A DNA stretch of 64,000 nt from Achromobacter xylosoxidans A8. GTDB lineage: Bacteria > Pseudomonadota > Gammaproteobacteria > Burkholderiales > Burkholderiaceae_B. The notes under the pieces are model-generated. The model did no database searches and was not told the origin of the DNA. It worked only from the letters and a program-made list of their open reading frames with translations. This document shows, piece after piece, positions 7,814-18,155 of the stretch (position 1 is its first letter; every line of letters starts with the position of its first letter). A program made the position numbers and the translations under genes. The stretch lies in the NCBI RefSeq assembly GCF_000165835.1, contig NC_014640.1, positions 1,922,001 to 1,986,000 on the forward strand. The letters run 5' to 3'.

Positions 7814-9475
7814 TCAGTTCCCTGCCTCGCGCAGGCGGCTGGGCAGCAGCTCGCCGTGGCGCGCCAGCAAGGGGTAGGCGGCCGCGCCCACCAGGTGGGA
7901 ATTGATGCCCTTCATGTCGCGCAGGATATCCAGGTAGAGCGCGCCCACTTCGGCCGCGTCGACCTCGCCTGCCTTGATCTTCTGCAGGTGGGTATCCGCC
8001 GCATGGGTTTCGATCGAGCGGAAGCGCGCCTTCTCGCCCGCCAGCGCGCGGGCCTGGCGCAGGTCGTCATTGACGAACAAGGCCGCGGCGGTGCGCTGGT
8101 TGGCGATGAGCTGGCCCAGCGTGTCGTCCAGGCTGGCGCGCTGCTCGGGCGAAAACATCCAGCCCTGCTTGCGCAGCTTGGCGACGTGGCTGAGCAGGCC
8201 GTGATGGGCGATGTCGCCGGCATGGCCGATATTGCTGGTGAAGGCGAGGATGTCGTCCAGGCGCTGGATGTCGTCGCGCGTCATGTTTTCCTGGTCCAGG
8301 GTGGCCAGGTACGTGGTGATGGCGTTCTCCAGCTTGTCCAGCGCGGCGTCCAGCTGGCGCGCCTGCACCATGCGGTGGCGGTTGTCGCGCTTGAAGCCGG
8401 CGCGGGCGTAGAGCAGCAGGGTTTGCAGCATGTCGGCCATGCGCAGCGCTTCGCGCGCGGCGTTGCCGAGGGCCACGGCCGGCACGTCATGGGCCCATTC
8501 GTCCAGGTACTGGGGTCGCGACGGGTCGTTCGGATCCGCGCGTTTGGGCAGCCAGCGGGTCAGCAGGGCTGCATAGGGCGTCAGCAGCGGCAGGAACACC
8601 AGGGCGATGACGGCGTTGAACAGCGTGTGGAAGTTGGCCACGGCGCGGGCCGGGTCGGACGCCAGCTCGCTCATCATCGGCTGCAGGTAGGGCAGCAGGA
8701 TCAGGCCGGCCAGCACGCCCAGCACCCGGGTCAGCAGGTTGCCCAGCGGCAGGCGGCGGGCGGCCGGGTCGTCGCCGGTCACGCCTTCGATCATGGGGTT
8801 GATGGCGGTGCCCAGGTTGGCGCCCAGCACCAGCGCGAATGCGACGTGCGGGGCCACCATGTGGTGGCTGGCCAGCGACATGACCAGCACCACCACGGCC
8901 ACGCTGGAATGCGCCGCCCAGGTGAAGGCGGCCGCCAGCAGCACGGTGGCCACCGGCTGGGTCGACAGCGCGTCCAGGATCATGCCCAGCATGGGCGCGG
9001 TCTGGAAGGGCTGGAACAGCTCGACCAACTGGTGCAGCGACAGCAGCAAGAGGCCCAGGCCGATGAAGACGCGGCCCAGGTCGCGCGTGCGCCCCGGCGG
9101 ATAGCGGCGGAACATCCAGACGCCCGCCAGGATCAGGATGGGGGCGAGCGAGGTCAGGTCGAAGGACAGCAGCTGGACGATGAGCGTGGTGCCGACGTTG
9201 GCGCCCAGCATGGCGGCCAGGGCCGGCGCCAGGCCGACCACGCCGCCGGCCGCAAAGCCGGTGATCATCAGGCCGGTGGCGGTGCTGCTCTGCAGCGCGG
9301 CGGTAATGCCCAGCCCGGCGGCGAAGGCCCGCAGCCGGGTGCCCAGGGCCTTGCCCAACGCCGCGCCCAGCGCGGCCCCGAAGGCGCGCTGCACGCCTGT
9401 TTGGACCATGTGCACGCCCCACAGGAGCAGGGCGACGTAGCCGGCGAAGTCAAGCAGGGTAATAAGTCCGGACAT
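7814..9475 (-). CDS. Na/Pi cotransporter family protein with C-terminal PhoU-like domain
   Basis: The 553-residue protein has two inverted membrane repeats of the NptA/PNaS family. The first carries ITAALQSSTATGLMITGFAAGG and GANVGTTLIVQLLSF; the second carries AAHSSVAVVVLVMSLA and LGANLGTAINPMIEG. These QSST and GAN-GT motifs form the sodium and phosphate sites. After about residue 330 there is a soluble helical, PhoU-like region. It should move phosphate across the inner membrane with Na+, with the tail sensing or regulating. No pho genes are adjacent. Confidence 0.92.
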   Translation of the reverse strand: MSGLITLLDFAGYVALLLWGVHMVQTGVQRAFGAALGAALGKALGTRLRAFAAGLGITAALQSSTATGLMITGFAAGGVVGLAPALAAMLGANVGTTLIVQLLSFDLTSLAPILILAGVWMFRRYPPGRTRDLGRVFIGLGLLLLSLHQLVELFQPFQTAPMLGMILDALSTQPVATVLLAAAFTWAAHSSVAVVVLVMSLASHHMVAPHVAFALVLGANLGTAINPMIEGVTGDDPAARRLPLGNLLTRVLGVLAGLILLPYLQPMMSELASDPARAVANFHTLFNAVIALVFLPLLTPYAALLTRWLPKRADPNDPSRPQYLDEWAHDVPAVALGNAAREALRMADMLQTLLLYARAGFKRDNRHRMVQARQLDAALDKLENAITTYLATLDQENMTRDDIQRLDDILAFTSNIGHAGDIAHHGLLSHVAKLRKQGWMFSPEQRASLDDTLGQLIANQRTAAALFVNDDLRQARALAGEKARFRSIETHAADTHLQKIKAGEVDAAEVGALYLDILRDMKGINSHLVGAAAYPLLARHGELLPSRLREAGN

Positions 9476-9648
9476 CCTGGCGTGTTTCCATTCTTTTATG
9501 ACAAGTAATAATTCTGTAATGATCGCATGCGCGGCGCTGGCGGGGGAACCTGTCCCCTCAATACAGCATACGCCTGCCGTGCCTGCTGCGCGCGGACTGG
9601 GCTGCGCGTATCATTGCCTCATCCTTCGTAGATGCATTGGAGTGTTGC

Positions 9649-11040
<1,392 letters not shown>

Positions 11041-11079
11041 GGGCACGGGGTGACGACGATGCGGGAGGGCGAGCGGCTG

Positions 11080-12207
11080 TCATGGCCTCGGGGTTCCTTT
11101 CCGAAGCAAGGGAAGAACGCAGGCCGGGGAGGAAATGGCAAACGGCACGCCTGCAGGCTGCAGCTGGCCGCTGTCCGGGTCGATGCGCAGGCAGGAAATG
11201 CGGTGCTCGTCCTGGCTGGCGACCAGCAGGAAGCCGCCGTCCGGGGTGATGGCGGCGTCCCGCGGGGTGCGCCCGCCGGCGGGCCACAAGCCTATCGGCT
11301 CAAGCCAAGGGGCGGATTCCAATAGCCGAAATCCTGCGATGCTGTCGTGGCCGCGGTTGGTCGCGTAGAGCCAGCGTCCGCTCGGATGCAGGCAAAGCGC
11401 GGACGCGGAGTTGGCGTTGCGCCAATCTGCCGGCAGCGTGCCGATCCGGGCGAGCGCGTGTGCATGGGGATCGCGTGCCGTGGGCAGTTGAACGACGCTC
11501 ACGCTATTGGACAGTTCGTTGAGCACGAAGGCGCGGGTACCGGCCGGATTCAGCCGCAGGTGGCGCGGCCCGGAACCTGGACCTATCTGCACCTGCAGGT
11601 CCGGGAGCAGATCCAGCGCGGCGCCCCGCAAGGCATGGCGGGCGACGCTGTCGGTACCCAAGTCACACAGGTAGACCGCATCGCCGGACGGGGTCGGCTG
11701 GGCGCAATGCACATGGGGGCTCGCCTGGCGGTCGCTGCGCGGACCGCTGCCATGGCGCACGATGATGTCGGGCGGGGCGCTGGGCAACCCCTGTCCGTCG
11801 AGCCGGTAGCTCAGGACTTCGCCGCTGCCATAGTTGGATACGAAGAGGCGGTCCGCCGCAGGGGTCAGGCTGATGTGGCAAGGGCTGGCGCCAGGGGTAG
11901 GCACATTGAGCAAATGCTGCAGCGTGGCCGCGTCGTCGACCGCGTAGACGTCGATGCTGGCGCCTACTTCCTGCTCGCTCACGCCATACAGCAGGCCGAG
12001 GGACGCGGAATGGCACAGGTAAGAGGGATTGACGCCATGGCTGTCCACCTGCAATTCACGCAGCGTGGCCGTCGCGGCGTCGAACCTCAGCAAGTGGATG
12101 CCGCGCCCTATGCCGTGCACATGCGGCATCGGCCGCGTATACGTGCCCACGGCAACCAGCCAGCTGCCCGTTCCGCGGGCCGGGGAGTGCGTACTCGATT
12201 CAGACAC
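11080..12207 (-). CDS. Lactonase family beta-propeller protein (YbhE/Pgl-like)
   Basis: The 375-residue product has the seven-bladed propeller pattern of the 6-phosphogluconolactonase/YbhE family. It shows WLVAVGTYTRP, GVNPSYLCHSASLGLLYGVSE, PCHISLTPAADRLFVSNYGSG, HVHCAQPTPSGDAVYLCDLGTD and GPRHLRLNPAGTRAFVLNE. The spaced HVH and GPRH segments are typical of the lactonase active site. It may hydrolyse 6-phosphogluconolactone or another sugar lactone; with no zwf or edd nearby the substrate is open. No signal peptide is visible. Its 3' end converges with sdaA 39 bp away. Confidence 0.85.
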   Translation of the reverse strand: MSESSTHSPARGTGSWLVAVGTYTRPMPHVHGIGRGIHLLRFDAATATLRELQVDSHGVNPSYLCHSASLGLLYGVSEQEVGASIDVYAVDDAATLQHLLNVPTPGASPCHISLTPAADRLFVSNYGSGEVLSYRLDGQGLPSAPPDIIVRHGSGPRSDRQASPHVHCAQPTPSGDAVYLCDLGTDSVARHALRGAALDLLPDLQVQIGPGSGPRHLRLNPAGTRAFVLNELSNSVSVVQLPTARDPHAHALARIGTLPADWRNANSASALCLHPSGRWLYATNRGHDSIAGFRLLESAPWLEPIGLWPAGGRTPRDAAITPDGGFLLVASQDEHRISCLRIDPDSGQLQPAGVPFAISSPACVLPLLRKGTPRP

Positions 12208-12361
12208 GGTCTGCCCTCGACATCACGTCTATCCATACAGCCAGGACCGGCGCCAGGCCCCTGAAATTATGCGCCCACCCCATTGAAGCAGGAATGCCTG
12301 ATCGTTAGTCCTCTTCGGGGTCTGCCTCGCATCCTGGGGGCCTTTTTTTGGCCGGAGCCGG

Positions 12362-12392
12362 AAAAGACGATGGCCCGCGCAAGCGGGCCATC
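12362..12392 (-). terminator. Terminator after htpX
   Basis: A perfect 10-bp stem GATGGCCCGC/GCGGGCCATC with a GCAA loop (12369-12392) is followed, read on the minus strand, by GTCTTTTC. It lies 43 bp beyond the htpX stop. Confidence 0.75.
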
Positions 12393-12434
12393 GAGTCAGG
12401 GCTGCAGGGCGCGAGGCCCGTCTGAGCGAAAGGC

Positions 12435-13316
12435 TTAGATCACGCGGGCGTTCTGCAGCGCGGCGATGCGGGCCGGAATCGGCGGGTGCGAGGCGAACAT
12501 GGCCGCCAGGCCGCCCTTGCCGGTGATGCCCGAGGCCTCGAAGGACTTGGGCAGTTCGCCCGGCTCCAGGCCGCCGAGGCGGGCCAGGGCGCGGATCATG
12601 GGTTCGCGGGCGCCCATCAGGTGGGCCGAGCCGGCGTCGGCGCGGTATTCGCGCTGGCGCGAGAACCAGGCCACGATGATCGAGGCCAGGACGCCGAAAA
12701 TGATCTCACAGACCAGTACGGTGATGTAGTAGCCCGGGCCGATGCCGCGTTCGTTCTTGAACACCACGCGGTCGATGAAGTAGCCGACCACGCGCGCCAG
12801 GAACACGACGAAGGTGTTCACCACGCCCTGGATCAGGGTCAGCGTGACCATGTCGCCGTTGGCGATGTGGGCGACTTCGTGGGCCAGCACGGCGGCGACT
12901 TCTTCTTCGCTCATGCTTTCCAGCAGCCCGGTGGACACGGCGACCAGGGAGTCGTTCTTGAACGCGCCGGTGGCGAAGGCGTTGGGCGCGCCTTCATAGA
13001 TGGCGACTTCCGGGCGGCCGATGCCGGCGCGGTCGGCCAGCTGGTGCACGGTGTCGACCAGCCAGGCTTCGCGCTGGTTGCGCGGCGAGTTCGGGTCCAG
13101 CACCTGGGCGCCGGTGCTCCACTTGGCCATGGGCTTGCTGATCAAGAGCGAGATGATCGCGCCGGTGAAGCCCACCACGACCGAGAAGATCAGCAGGGCG
13201 TTGAGGTTCAGGCCGTTGGCGGTGATGTAGCGGTCCACGCCCAGGATGCGCAGCGTGGCCGACAGCACGAGCATGACGGCCAGGTTGGTCAGGACGAACA
13301 AGACAATGCGTTTCAT
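12435..13316 (-). CDS. htpX: Protease HtpX (M48 membrane metalloprotease)
   Basis: The 293-residue product matches the E. coli HtpX length and layout. Two N-terminal membrane helices ([39 protein letters not shown]) precede the zinc-binding [10 protein letters not shown] at about residue 138, two more hydrophobic stretches, and the third metal ligand region [14 protein letters not shown]. It degrades misfolded inner-membrane proteins alongside FtsH, with the active site facing the cytoplasm. The start at 13316 has AGGAAC 11 nt upstream; the frame is open further upstream without family similarity. Divergent from the EamA gene; heat or envelope-stress control is typical but not visible here. 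Confidence 0.96.
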   Translation of the reverse strand: MKRIVLFVLTNLAVMLVLSATLRILGVDRYITANGLNLNALLIFSVVVGFTGAIISLLISKPMAKWSTGAQVLDPNSPRNQREAWLVDTVHQLADRAGIGRPEVAIYEGAPNAFATGAFKNDSLVAVSTGLLESMSEEEVAAVLAHEVAHIANGDMVTLTLIQGVVNTFVVFLARVVGYFIDRVVFKNERGIGPGYYITVLVCEIIFGVLASIIVAWFSRQREYRADAGSAHLMGAREPMIRALARLGGLEPGELPKSFEASGITGKGGLAAMFASHPPIPARIAALQNARVI

Positions 13317-13468
13317 GTTTTTTGTGTTCCTCTGCGAGCAGGATATGCCGGGATTCGACACTGCTGCGGCCCGCCAGTTCCCCGACTCGCGGCGCCGCTT
13401 CCGGTGACGGAGAGTATAGTATCGCTTTCCCTTATTCCTCCTCACTTTTCCCTTAGCGTAGACCCCCC

Positions 13469-14323
13469 ATGCAGGCACTTTGGATGTTGCTGGCGTCCGC
13501 CATGTTCGCCATCATGGGTTCGTTCGTGAAGCTCGGCACCGAGCATGGCGCCTCGCTGCCGCAAGTGGTGCTCTTTCGCGGACTGCCGTCGGTCATCCTG
13601 CTGCTGATCTGGGCCCGCGCCGGCCGCCAGTCCATCATTCCCGTCAGCTGGAAACTGCACCTGTGGCGCAACCTGTCTGGCGTCACGTCGATGTGGCTGG
13701 GCTTTTTCGCCATCGCCCATCTGCCCCTGGCCACGGCCACCAGCCTGAATTACACCGCGCCGCTGTTCATCGCCTGTTGGATGCTGGGCTGGGGCGGGGC
13801 GCAGCGCGACCCCGTGCGCATTATGGCGGTGGCGCTGGGGTTCCTGGGCGTGATCGCGGTCCTGCGGCCCAGCATCAACGAAGACCAGTGGCTGGCCGCC
13901 TTGCTGGGAATGACCGCCGGCGCCATGTCGGCCATCGCCATGATGCAGATCCGCCAACTGGGCCGGGTCGGGGAACCCGAGTGGCGTACCGTGCTGTTCT
14001 TCTCCGTGGCCGTGTGCGTGTCCAGCCTGGCCGGACTGCTGTTCGAGGGCTGGGGCTACGCCGACTGGACCGGCTATCTGTCGCTGCTGGGCGTGGGTGT
14101 GACGGGGCTTTTCGGGCAGCTGGCCATGACCCGGGCCTTCGGCCTGGGGTCGGCGTTGCTGACCGCGGCACTGCAGTACAGCACCATCATCTTCGCGGCC
14201 TTGCTGGGCATGGGTATCTGGGGCGAGCAGCTGGACGCCTTGGCCTGGGCCGGGATGGGCCTGATCATTTTCGCGGGCCTGCTGTCGATATGGCGCACCA
14301 TGCGCGATCCCAAGCCGGCCTGA
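13469..14323 (+). CDS. EamA/DMT family transporter
   Basis: The 284-residue hydrophobic protein has ten predicted helices in two EamA repeats, each of about five helices. The first repeat has [18 protein letters not shown] and [33 protein letters not shown], the usual EamA signature; the second includes [39 protein letters not shown]. It is an inner-membrane exporter of a metabolite or amino acid, substrate unknown. The sulfurtransferase gene starts 37 bp downstream and may be co-transcribed. Confidence 0.88.
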   Translation: MQALWMLLASAMFAIMGSFVKLGTEHGASLPQVVLFRGLPSVILLLIWARAGRQSIIPVSWKLHLWRNLSGVTSMWLGFFAIAHLPLATATSLNYTAPLFIACWMLGWGGAQRDPVRIMAVALGFLGVIAVLRPSINEDQWLAALLGMTAGAMSAIAMMQIRQLGRVGEPEWRTVLFFSVAVCVSSLAGLLFEGWGYADWTGYLSLLGVGVTGLFGQLAMTRAFGLGSALLTAALQYSTIIFAALLGMGIWGEQLDALAWAGMGLIIFAGLLSIWRTMRDPKPA

Positions 14324-14360
14324 CCCGCGACAGCTACGCACCATTACAGGAGCACACCGA

Positions 14361-15212
14361 ATGACGATGACCCTGATTTCCGCCGCCGACCTGGCCGCGC
14401 GCCTGGATGCGCCCGATGTGCGCGTGTTCGATGTGCGCCACGACCTGAGCAACCACGCGGCGGGCCGTCAGGCCTATGACGCCGGCCATATCCCCGGCGC
14501 CCGCTACCTGGACCATGAAACCGAGCTGTCCGCGGCCCGCACCGGCAAGAACGGCCGCCATCCCTTGCCCTCGCGCGGCGAATTCGGCGCGTTGATGGCC
14601 GCGCATGGCGTCACGCCCCAGACCCTGGTGGTGGCCTACGACGCCAGCGGCGGCATGTACGCCGCGCACCTGTGGTGGATGCTGCGTTGGCTGGGACACG
14701 ATCAGGTGGCCGTGCTGGATGGCGGCTGGCAGGCGTGGACCGCGGCCGGACTGCCGACCACGACCGAAGCCGCGGCCGCCGTGCGCGCGGGCGATCCGGT
14801 CGAGCCGGGTGCCTCGCTCGCGGGTTCGGTAAACGCCCAGGCGGTGCTGGACAATATTTCCCGCCAGGCTTTCACCGTGATCGATGCGCGCGCGGTCAAC
14901 CGCTACCGCGGCGAGGTCGAGCCCATGGATCCGGTGGCAGGCCACATTCCGGGTGCGCTGAACCGCCCCAACGGCGAGAACCTCCAGGCCGACGGCCGCT
15001 TCAAGCCCGCCGCGCAATTGCGCGAGGAATTCGCCAGCCTGCTGGACGGCCGCGATCCCGCAGCCATCGTGCACCAGTGCGGCTCGGGCATTACGGCCTG
15101 CCACAATCTGCTGTCGATGGAGATCGCCGGCTTGTCAGGGTCGCGCCTGTACCCGGGCTCCTGGAGCGAGTGGTGCAGCGACCCGGCCCGGCCGGTGGCC
15201 ACGGGCGCGTAG
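14361..15212 (+). CDS. sseA: Two-domain sulfurtransferase (rhodanese/3-mercaptopyruvate type)
   Basis: The 283-residue product has two rhodanese domains. The first (residues 1-140) is structural, with DVRHDLSNHAAGRQAYDAGHIPGA and AYDASGGMYAAHLWWMLRWLGH. The second (about 155-283) is catalytic, with the active-site loop HQCGSGITACHN. The CGSGxTA form is that of 3-mercaptopyruvate sulfurtransferases such as SseA rather than thiosulfate:cyanide rhodanese. It transfers sulfane sulfur from mercaptopyruvate to cyanide or other thiophiles in the cytoplasm. The ATG at 14361 has CAGGAG about 9 nt upstream. Confidence 0.88.
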   Translation: MTMTLISAADLAARLDAPDVRVFDVRHDLSNHAAGRQAYDAGHIPGARYLDHETELSAARTGKNGRHPLPSRGEFGALMAAHGVTPQTLVVAYDASGGMYAAHLWWMLRWLGHDQVAVLDGGWQAWTAAGLPTTTEAAAAVRAGDPVEPGASLAGSVNAQAVLDNISRQAFTVIDARAVNRYRGEVEPMDPVAGHIPGALNRPNGENLQADGRFKPAAQLREEFASLLDGRDPAAIVHQCGSGITACHNLLSMEIAGLSGSRLYPGSWSEWCSDPARPVATGA

Positions 15213-15221
15213 GTTCTGCAG

Positions 15222-15247
15222 GCCGGGGCGCAACGCCCCGGCTTTCT
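15222..15247 (+). terminator. Terminator after the sulfurtransferase gene
   Basis: The 9-bp stem GCCGGGGCG/CGCCCCGGC with a CAA loop (15222-15242) is followed by TTTCTT, 10 bp past the stop codon. Confidence 0.8.
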
Positions 15248-15294
15248 TGCCGCAAGCCGCCGGGACTTTGCGGGACGGCGCGCCGGGCGGCTTC

Positions 15295-16218
15295 CTATCG
15301 CCTGGACCGGCCGGCGGACTTGGCCGCCTTGGCGTCCGCGAACACTCTCGAGCAGAGAAAATCGACCAGGGCCCGTACCTTGGGCGACGGCTGCTTGCTG
15401 GCGGGCCAGAGCACATGGAAGACGTTGGTGCGCTCCGCCTGTCCCGCCAGGACCTGCACCAGGCTTCCATCCGCCAATGGCTCGCGGATGGCGAAGTCCG
15501 GCAGGTAGGCTATCCCCAACCCTTGCAGCGCGAAGCAGGCGCGCGTCTCGATGTTGTTGCAGATCATCGAGACGGGCAGTTGCAGTTCTGGTTCGCCTTC
15601 GGCTTGCCGCAGCGCCCAGGTCTCCAGCTTGCCGCTGCTGGGAAAGCGGTAGTGCAGGCAGCTGTGATGCAACAGATCGGCCGGCGTCCGGGGCGTGCCC
15701 CGGCTGGCCAGATAGGCGGGCGAGGCGACCAGCAGGATCTGGAATGAACCCAGGCGGCGCGCCGACAGGCGGGAGTCGGCCGGTTCGCCCGTGCGTACCA
15801 CGGCATCGAAGCCTTCTTCAATCACATCCACCATGCGGTCGGTGAAATCCAGATCGAGTTCGATCTCCGGATATTCGCGCATGAACTCGCCTAGTATCGG
15901 CAGCACCAGTCCGCTGACCAGCGGCAGGCTGACGCGCAGGCGTCCGCGCGGCGCGCCTGCCGCACGCGACAGCTCCAGTTCGGCCGCCTCGATTTCGGCC
16001 AGGATGCGGCGGCTGCGTTCCAGGAACAGCATGCCTTCGGCCGTCAGCGTGACGCTGCGCGTGCTGCGGTGGAACAGGCGCACCCCCAGCTTTGCTTCCA
16101 GCCGCGCCACGCTTTTGCCGATGGCGGAGGCCGACACGCCGAGCTGCCGGCCGGCGGCGACGAAGCTGCGCGTTTCGGCCACCTGCACAAACACGACAAA
16201 GCCATTCAGGCTGTCCAT
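15295..16218 (-). CDS. LysR family transcriptional regulator
   Basis: The 307-residue product has an N-terminal winged helix-turn-helix (FVQVAETRSFVAAGRQLGVSASAIGKSVARLEAKLGVRLFHRSTRSVTLT) and a C-terminal ligand-binding domain with LRVSLPLVSGLVLPILGEFM. It belongs to the DsdC/CrgA-like subgroup common in betaproteobacteria. The start at 16218 is supported by AGGAAAG 3-9 nt upstream on the minus strand. It is divergent from an MFS exporter gene 107 bp away, the classic arrangement for a LysR controlling its neighbour. Confidence 0.92.
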   Translation of the reverse strand: MDSLNGFVVFVQVAETRSFVAAGRQLGVSASAIGKSVARLEAKLGVRLFHRSTRSVTLTAEGMLFLERSRRILAEIEAAELELSRAAGAPRGRLRVSLPLVSGLVLPILGEFMREYPEIELDLDFTDRMVDVIEEGFDAVVRTGEPADSRLSARRLGSFQILLVASPAYLASRGTPRTPADLLHHSCLHYRFPSSGKLETWALRQAEGEPELQLPVSMICNNIETRACFALQGLGIAYLPDFAIREPLADGSLVQVLAGQAERTNVFHVLWPASKQPSPKVRALVDFLCSRVFADAKAAKSAGRSRR

Positions 16219-16325
16219 TTCTTTCCTCGATTGCGGACATCCAGTTCCGCATAAGAAGGAAATGTAGCCTACTTTTTCTTTAATCCCGGCGCATCTATTG
16301 TCTGGGTTCTCCTGCTTCAACCTAG

Positions 16326-17570
16326 ATGCCACCCATGACAGATTCCGCGTTTTCCTCGCGCCCGCGCCCTGCGCCCGCGCATCCCCCCGCTGCCGCTTGC
16401 GATCGCTTGCGGTGGGGCTCCCTGCTGGCGCTGGCCATGGCGGGCTTCATCACGATCCTGACCGAGGCGCTGCCGGCCGGGCTGCTGCCGCAGATGGCGC
16501 AGGGCCTGGCCGTGTCCCAGGCCAGCATCGGCCAGACCGTCACCATCTACGCGATCGGCTCGCTGGTGGCGGCGATTCCGCTGGTCGCCGCCACCCGGGG
16601 CGTCCGCCGGCGTCCGCTGCTGCTGGCGGCGATCGCCGGGTTCGTGCTGGCCAATACCGTGACCGCGCTGTCATCCGCCTATGTACTGACGATGGCTGCG
16701 CGCTTCCTGGCGGGCATGTCGGCGGGGCTGTTGTGGGCCTTGGTGGCCGGCTACGCCGCGCGCATGGTGCCGGCGCACCAGCAGGGCCGCGCAATCGCGG
16801 TGGCGATGCTGGGCGCGCCGCTGGCGCTGTCGCTGGGCGTGCCGGCCGGAACCTTGCTGGGCTCGCTGTGGGGCTGGCGCATCGGCTTCGGCATCATGAG
16901 CGGGCTGGCGCTCATCCTGATGGTCTGGGTGCGCCTGCGGGTGCCGGACTTTGCGGGACAAACCCGGGGCCGGCAACTGCCGCTACGGCGCGTATTCCTG
17001 CTGCCCGGCGTGCGTCCGGTGCTGTTCGCGGTGCTGGCGTTCGTGCTGGCGCACAACATTCTCTACATCTATATCGCGCCGTTCCTGGCCTCGGTGGGGA
17101 TGGCTGCCAGCACCGAACTGGTGTTGCTGGTGTTCGGACTGAGTTCGCTGCTCGGCATCTGGGTGGTAGGAGCGTTGATCGATCGCCATCTGCGGGCGCT
17201 GACCCTGGCCTGCATAGCCCTGTTCGGCCTGGCCGCGCTGGCGCTGGGCATCGCGGGCGGCATGCCGGCCATGCTCTATCTGTCTGTGGGCGCCTGGGGC
17301 GTGGCGTTCGGCGGCTCGCCGACGTTGTTCCAGACGGCGCTGGCCAAGACGGCCGGCGATGCCGCGGACGTCGCGCAGTCCATGCTGGTGACGGCGTGGA
17401 ACACGGCCATCGCCGCGGGCGGCGTGGTTGGCGGCGCGTTGCTCGAACGCCTGGGCGTGGCTGCATTCGTGCCAGCCCTGCTGGCGCTGCTGGCGGCGAC
17501 GCTGGCGGTCGTCTGGGCCGCCAGGACGCACGGTTTTCCCGCCAGCCCTACCAGATGGCAGCCAGCTTGA
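16326..17570 (+). CDS. MFS transporter, drug/sugar-efflux (DHA1) type
   Basis: The 414-residue protein is hydrophobic throughout, consistent with 12 helices. An N-terminal segment EALPAGLLPQMAQGLAVSQASIGQTVTIYAIGSL resembles SotB/AraJ-type exporters, the loop 2-3 region has RRPLLLAAIAGF, and RFLAGMSAGLLWALVAGYAARMVP matches helix 4-5. It likely exports a small molecule. The start may be ATG 16326 or 16335 (MTDSAF); neither has a good ribosome site. It is divergent from a LysR gene and its last 23 bp overlap the 3' end of the converging HD-domain gene. Confidence 0.88.
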   Translation: MPPMTDSAFSSRPRPAPAHPPAAACDRLRWGSLLALAMAGFITILTEALPAGLLPQMAQGLAVSQASIGQTVTIYAIGSLVAAIPLVAATRGVRRRPLLLAAIAGFVLANTVTALSSAYVLTMAARFLAGMSAGLLWALVAGYAARMVPAHQQGRAIAVAMLGAPLALSLGVPAGTLLGSLWGWRIGFGIMSGLALILMVWVRLRVPDFAGQTRGRQLPLRRVFLLPGVRPVLFAVLAFVLAHNILYIYIAPFLASVGMAASTELVLLVFGLSSLLGIWVVGALIDRHLRALTLACIALFGLAALALGIAGGMPAMLYLSVGAWGVAFGGSPTLFQTALAKTAGDAADVAQSMLVTAWNTAIAAGGVVGGALLERLGVAAFVPALLALLAATLAVVWAARTHGFPASPTRWQPA

Positions 17571-18117
17571 CCCGCCCGGAGACGCTCTCGGCGATCTCCA
17601 GGAAGTGATCCAGGGGCGGCGTGGCCAAGCCGGGGACCTTGGCCATGTCGTCCCAGCGCCTCAGGCGGATCGCATCCGGCGCGCCCGGCATGCTCGCAAA
17701 ATCCACCGCCTGGCCCGCATCGAAACTGCCCCCCTGCAGCGCCAGGCTGCGCTTCGAATCCTCCGAGAGCGACGCTTCATATTGCGGTTCCACATAGCAG
17801 AGGTAGCGCTTGGCCTCCACATGCAGCCGGATCGGGTCCAGCACCGCCGGGCCGAACAGGCCGCGCAGGAAGGGCAGCACGAAGTACTGGTGCTTGTCGT
17901 CGAGGCCGCGCAGCGTGGGCGTGCCCGGCCGGTCGGCGATAAGGTGGCCCAGGTCGTGCAGCAGGCTGGCGGTGATCAGGTGGGCGCCGGCGCCGTGGCG
18001 TTCGGCCAGCGCCGCGGTTTGCAGCGCATGCCGCAGGTGGCTGACGGATTCGCCGTCGTAGGAGCGGTGCCCGCGCTCCAGGAAAATCTGTTCGATATCT
18101 TGCAGGGTCAAGGCCAT
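17548..18117 (-). CDS. PhnZ-like HD-domain protein of phosphonate loci
   Basis: The 189-residue HD protein resembles the 'phosphonate degradation operon associated HDIG' family. Residues Y20, E23, H30, H54-D55, H76, H99 and D156/157 reproduce, with nearly constant offset, the set I recall for the diiron oxygenase PhnZ (Y24, E27, H34, H58-D59, H80, H104, D161). PhnZ cleaves the C-P bond of 1-hydroxy-2-aminoethylphosphonate to glycine and phosphate. It is downstream of a LysR gene (38 bp) and close to phnTUXS. The usual partner PhnY is not in the window. Its 3' end overlaps the converging MFS gene by 23 bp. Confidence 0.8.
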   Translation of the reverse strand: MALTLQDIEQIFLERGHRSYDGESVSHLRHALQTAALAERHGAGAHLITASLLHDLGHLIADRPGTPTLRGLDDKHQYFVLPFLRGLFGPAVLDPIRLHVEAKRYLCYVEPQYEASLSEDSKRSLALQGGSFDAGQAVDFASMPGAPDAIRLRRWDDMAKVPGLATPPLDHFLEIAESVSGRVKLAAIW

Positions 18118-18155
18118 GGTTGTCTCCTGGGTGGCCGCATAGGGGAGGGCGGCGC

